A DNA stretch of 64,000 bases, from NCBI RefSeq assembly GCF_015477355.1, contig NZ_JADLRJ010000001.1, forward strand, positions 124,001-188,000, in the 5' to 3' direction. Positions 61,414-64,000 of the stretch are shown piece by piece. Both the position numbers and the translations under genes were made by a program. The notes beneath the pieces are model-generated. The model saw only the letters and a program-made list of their open reading frames with translations, had not been told where the DNA came from and searched no databases. Within the stretch, counting starts at the first letter, position 1. Each line of letters begins with the position of its first letter. Origin of the DNA: Nocardia blacklockiae (GTDB lineage Bacteria; Actinomycetota; Actinomycetes; Mycobacteriales; Mycobacteriaceae).

Positions 61414-62250
61414 GTGGCGCGGGCTCGAAATGTAGGTAATTCCAGTGGGCATCGGCGGGTCGCGGTGGTGACCGGGGCGGCGCGGGGGATCGGGGCGGCG
61501 ACCGTGCTGGCGTTGGCCGATCGGGGGTGGTCGGTGTTGGCGGTGGATGTGGCTGCCGACAATGCGGTGCTGCCGTACGCGATGGGGACCAAGCAGGAGC
61601 TGCTGGCAGTAACGACCGAGGCCGGTGGGCGGGTGAACCGGGTGGGGGCGGTGCGGCCGTTCGTGGCCGACGTGCGCGATCCCGAAGCACTGGCCGCGGC
61701 CGTGGCCGAAGCGGTGGACACCTGGGGCGGGCTGGACGCGGCGATCGCGGCGGCTGGGGTGATCGCGGGCGGCGTGCCGTTGTGGGAGATGCCCCGTGAG
61801 CAGGAGCGCGCGGTGCTCGACATCTGCCTGGGCGGAGTGTCCAACCTCGCGCGCGCGGCGGTACCCGCGCTGCTCGCCCGCCCGGAACCGCGCTCCGGCC
61901 GATTCCTGGCCGTCGCGTCGGCCGCCGCGACCAAGGGACTGCCTCGGCTGGCCGCCTACTGCGCGGCGAAAGCCGGTGTGGCGGGGCTCATCCGGGCCTT
62001 GGGAGCCGAACTCGGCGGCACCGGCGTCACCGCCAACGCGGTCAGCCCCGGATCCACCGGCACCGCGATCCTGGACGAGACCGCGCGCCTCTACGGCCTG
62101 CCCGACGCCGCCCGATTCGGTGGCCAGCAGCCCGTGGGACGCCTGCTGGAACCCGAGGAGATCGCCGCCGTGCTGGCCTTCCTCGCCGGCGCCGACAACA
62201 GCGCGATGACCGGCGCCGTGCTTCCCGTCGACGGCGGGCTCGCCTTATGA
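61414..62250 (+). CDS. Mycofactocin-coupled SDR oxidoreductase
   Basis: A 278-residue short-chain dehydrogenase. The nucleotide motif is TGAARGIGAATVLAL and the catalytic set Y-C-A-A-K (residues about 181-185). It has the inserted segment DNAVLPYAMGTKQELLAVTTE near residue 48-68, typical of SDRs that hold NAD tightly and pass electrons to mycofactocin. It lies within the mft operon between mftE and mftF. The GTG start is inferred. The alcohol substrate is unknown. Confidence 0.85.
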   Translation: MARARNVGNSSGHRRVAVVTGAARGIGAATVLALADRGWSVLAVDVAADNAVLPYAMGTKQELLAVTTEAGGRVNRVGAVRPFVADVRDPEALAAAVAEAVDTWGGLDAAIAAAGVIAGGVPLWEMPREQERAVLDICLGGVSNLARAAVPALLARPEPRSGRFLAVASAAATKGLPRLAAYCAAKAGVAGLIRALGAELGGTGVTANAVSPGSTGTAILDETARLYGLPDAARFGGQQPVGRLLEPEEIAAVLAFLAGADNSAMTGAVLPVDGGLAL

Positions 62251-63617
62251 CCGACCCGTTTCCCGAGGGTGTGCGGGTCACGCTGGACCCGAGCGTCCGC
62301 ATGCTCGACCGCAACCTGTGGTGGGGCGGCTCGCCCACCCGCCTGCTGCGCCTCACCGCCGCCGGATATGTTGCCTGGCAACAACTTCGAATAGGACCGG
62401 TGACCGGCGGCGCGACCGCGGTGCTGGCTCGCCGCCTGACCGACTCCGGCTTCGCCCACCCCCGCCCGCGACCGCGCCGCACCGCCGAGGTGACCGTCAT
62501 CGTCCCCGTGCGCGACCGGCCCGTGCCGCTGGCGCGCTGCCTGGCCGCCCTCGGCGACGACCACCCGGTGATCGTGGTCGACGACGGTTCCGCGGACCCG
62601 CGGGCAATCGCCGCCGTCACCGGTCGATACCGGGCCGAACTGCTGCGCCACGACCGCAATCGCGGCCCCGCCGCCGCGCGCAACACCGCCCTGCGGCGCG
62701 TGCGCACCGAACTGGTCGCCTTCGTGGACAGCGACTGCGTGCCCGGCGACGACTGGATCGCCCGTCTCGCAGGACATTTCGACGACCCGATGGTGGCCGC
62801 GGTGGCGCCGCGCATCACCGCGCTCCACGCCGGGCCGTGCGGCCTGGATCTCGGGGACCGCCCCGCGCGGGTGGTGCCGAACACGCCCGTGGCCTTCGTA
62901 CCTACCGCTGCGCTGCTCGCCCGGCGTGGTGCCCTGGTCGACGTGGCCCGGCACACCGCCGTCTTCGACCCCGACCTGCGGGTCGGCGAGGACGTCGACC
63001 TGGTGTGGCGTCTGGACCGGGCCGGGTGGCGGGTCCGCTACGACCCGAGCGTGGTGGTTCTCCACGAGGAACCGAGATCGCTGCGCCGCTTGCTCGCCCG
63101 CCGATTCCGTTACGGCACATCGGCCGCCCCACTGGCCCGGCGGCACCCCAATTCTGTTCCACCGCTGGCTGTTCCGCTGTGGTCGGCGGCCGCTGTGGTC
63201 GCGCTGCTGGACCGCCGCCCGGTGGCGGCCGCCGCCGCGTTCCTCGCCTCGGTGCTGAGCAACGGAGCGACGCTGCGGCGGCTGAACGCGCCGCCGGAAC
63301 AAGCCGTGCGCTACGCGGCGGCTGGCTTGTGGCGTACCGGGCTGGCGATCTGCCGCTACAGCACCCAGTTCTGTGCGCCGCTGCTGCTGGCGCTGGCGGT
63401 GCCGCGCACCGGGCGCAGCCGCGGGCGGCGCTGCGCTATCGGCGCGCTGCTGCTCGGATCGGCGGCCGCGGCCTACACCGAGGGCCGCCGCGGCAACCCG
63501 CTGCGCGAGATCGCCGACGACATCGCCTACGGCACCGGCGTCTGGGCCGGCTGCCTGCGGCACCGCACCACGACACCGCTGCGGCCGCGCCTGGCGCTGC
63601 CCCGCCGCGAGCGCTGA
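62247..63617 (+). CDS. mftF: Mycofactocin glycosyltransferase MftF (GT2)
   Basis: A 456-residue GT2 glycosyltransferase. The GT-A domain (about 85-300) has VTVIVPVRDRPVPLARCL, VIVVDDGSADP and FVDSDCVPGDDWI, the last being the D-x-D region. Membrane segments follow (about 305-400). It adds the glucose chain to premycofactocin. The ATG overlaps the SDR stop by 4 nt. Confidence 0.92.
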   Translation: MTDPFPEGVRVTLDPSVRMLDRNLWWGGSPTRLLRLTAAGYVAWQQLRIGPVTGGATAVLARRLTDSGFAHPRPRPRRTAEVTVIVPVRDRPVPLARCLAALGDDHPVIVVDDGSADPRAIAAVTGRYRAELLRHDRNRGPAAARNTALRRVRTELVAFVDSDCVPGDDWIARLAGHFDDPMVAAVAPRITALHAGPCGLDLGDRPARVVPNTPVAFVPTAALLARRGALVDVARHTAVFDPDLRVGEDVDLVWRLDRAGWRVRYDPSVVVLHEEPRSLRRLLARRFRYGTSAAPLARRHPNSVPPLAVPLWSAAAVVALLDRRPVAAAAAFLASVLSNGATLRRLNAPPEQAVRYAAAGLWRTGLAICRYSTQFCAPLLLALAVPRTGRSRGRRCAIGALLLGSAAAAYTEGRRGNPLREIADDIAYGTGVWAGCLRHRTTTPLRPRLALPRRER

Positions 63618-63650
63618 GTTTCCGAGAAGAGTTACAGGACAGGAGTTTCC

Positions 63651-64000
63651 ATGGCCGGGAGCTGGTTCGAAACCGTTGCCGAGGCACAGCGGCGGGCCCG
63701 CAGGCGCCTGCCGTCCTCGGTGTACAGCGCGCTGCTGGCCGGGTCGGAGAAGGGCGTGACGCTGCGCGACAACGTCGACGCCTTCGACGAGATCGCCTTC
63801 GCGCCCTACACCGCCGGACTGTCCGACAAACGCGACCTCGCGACAACCGTGCTGGGACAGGACATCTCGCTGCCGGTACTGATCTCGCCCACCGGTGTGC
63901 AGGCCGTCCACCCCGACGGCGAGGTGGCCGTGGCGCGCGCCGCGGCGGCCCGCGGCACCGCGATGGGCCTGAGTTCGTTCGCGAGCAAGCCGATCGAGCA
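63651..64000 (+). CDS. mftD: Mycofactocin FMN oxidase MftD, 3' truncated
   Basis: The first 116 residues of an alpha-hydroxy-acid oxidase-like FMN protein. GSWFETVAEAQRRARRRLPSSVYSALLAGSEKG and PTGVQAVHPDGEVAVARAAAARG match the FMN-barrel start. MftD oxidatively deaminates the peptide-derived amine. GGACAGGAG precedes the ATG, with 33 bp after mftF. The end lies outside the window. It follows mftF, not mftC, in this locus. Confidence 0.92.
   Translation, partial: MAGSWFETVAEAQRRARRRLPSSVYSALLAGSEKGVTLRDNVDAFDEIAFAPYTAGLSDKRDLATTVLGQDISLPVLISPTGVQAVHPDGEVAVARAAAARGTAMGLSSFASKPIE

Overview
The window is a high-GC actinobacterial chromosome segment. F420-type luciferase-like oxidoreductase, an Mce lipid-import operon, acyl-CoA catabolic genes, a mycofactocin locus and apparently leaderless GTG genes together suggest Nocardia or a close relative in the Mycobacteriales. 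Species cannot be fixed from sequence alone. No rRNA, tRNA, CRISPR array, transposase or phage gene was recognised.

Layout. 1-8.3 kb: 3' part of a drug exporter with an unusual C-terminal tail, an LLM oxidoreductase, an AraC regulator, two small paralogous proteins, a lipoprotein, a secreted propeller protein and a Tat-exported PhlG-like hydrolase. 8.3-13.9 kb: four-gene BMP-type ABC importer (probably nucleosides) with a TetR gene upstream. 14-16.5 kb: flavodoxin-like protein, MHS-type symporter, NTF2-like protein. 16.7-22.6 kb: two paralogous GT39 membrane glycosyltransferases with Gly-rich or repeat tails, separated by a FAD monooxygenase that has two palindromic operators. 23-27 kb: epimerase-like protein and a three-gene operon of zinc-ribbon/membrane proteins. 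27.1-31 kb: a stand-alone cyclodipeptide synthase, a TipAL-like MerR regulator, and an MFS exporter divergent from its TetR regulator.

31-58 kb holds what looks like one regulon. A palindrome of the form GAGAAT-N3-ATTCTC recurs, perfect or degenerate, before an acyl-CoA ligase, a TetR gene, a six-gene operon (carboxymuconolactone decarboxylase-like to thiolase/DUF35), a four-gene operon (acyl-CoA dehydrogenase, APH kinase, enoyl-CoA hydratase, MDR reductase) with a divergent TetR, an Mce operon (yrbEAB-mceA-F plus a Mam gene) and an amidohydrolase. In several cases a -10 hexamer lies inside the palindrome. The inferred job is import by the Mce complex, CoA activation and beta-oxidation-like shortening of an unidentified hydrophobic compound. 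Inside this stretch (52-55.9 kb) sit a separate XRE-TPR regulator/flavin-reductase island, a TetR gene and a DUF427 gene.

58.3-64 kb: mycofactocin locus in the order mftR (reverse), mftA, mftB, mftC, mftE, SDR, mftF, mftD, with mftD cut by the window end. It would supply the redox cofactor for mycofactocin-coupled dehydrogenases such as the embedded SDR.
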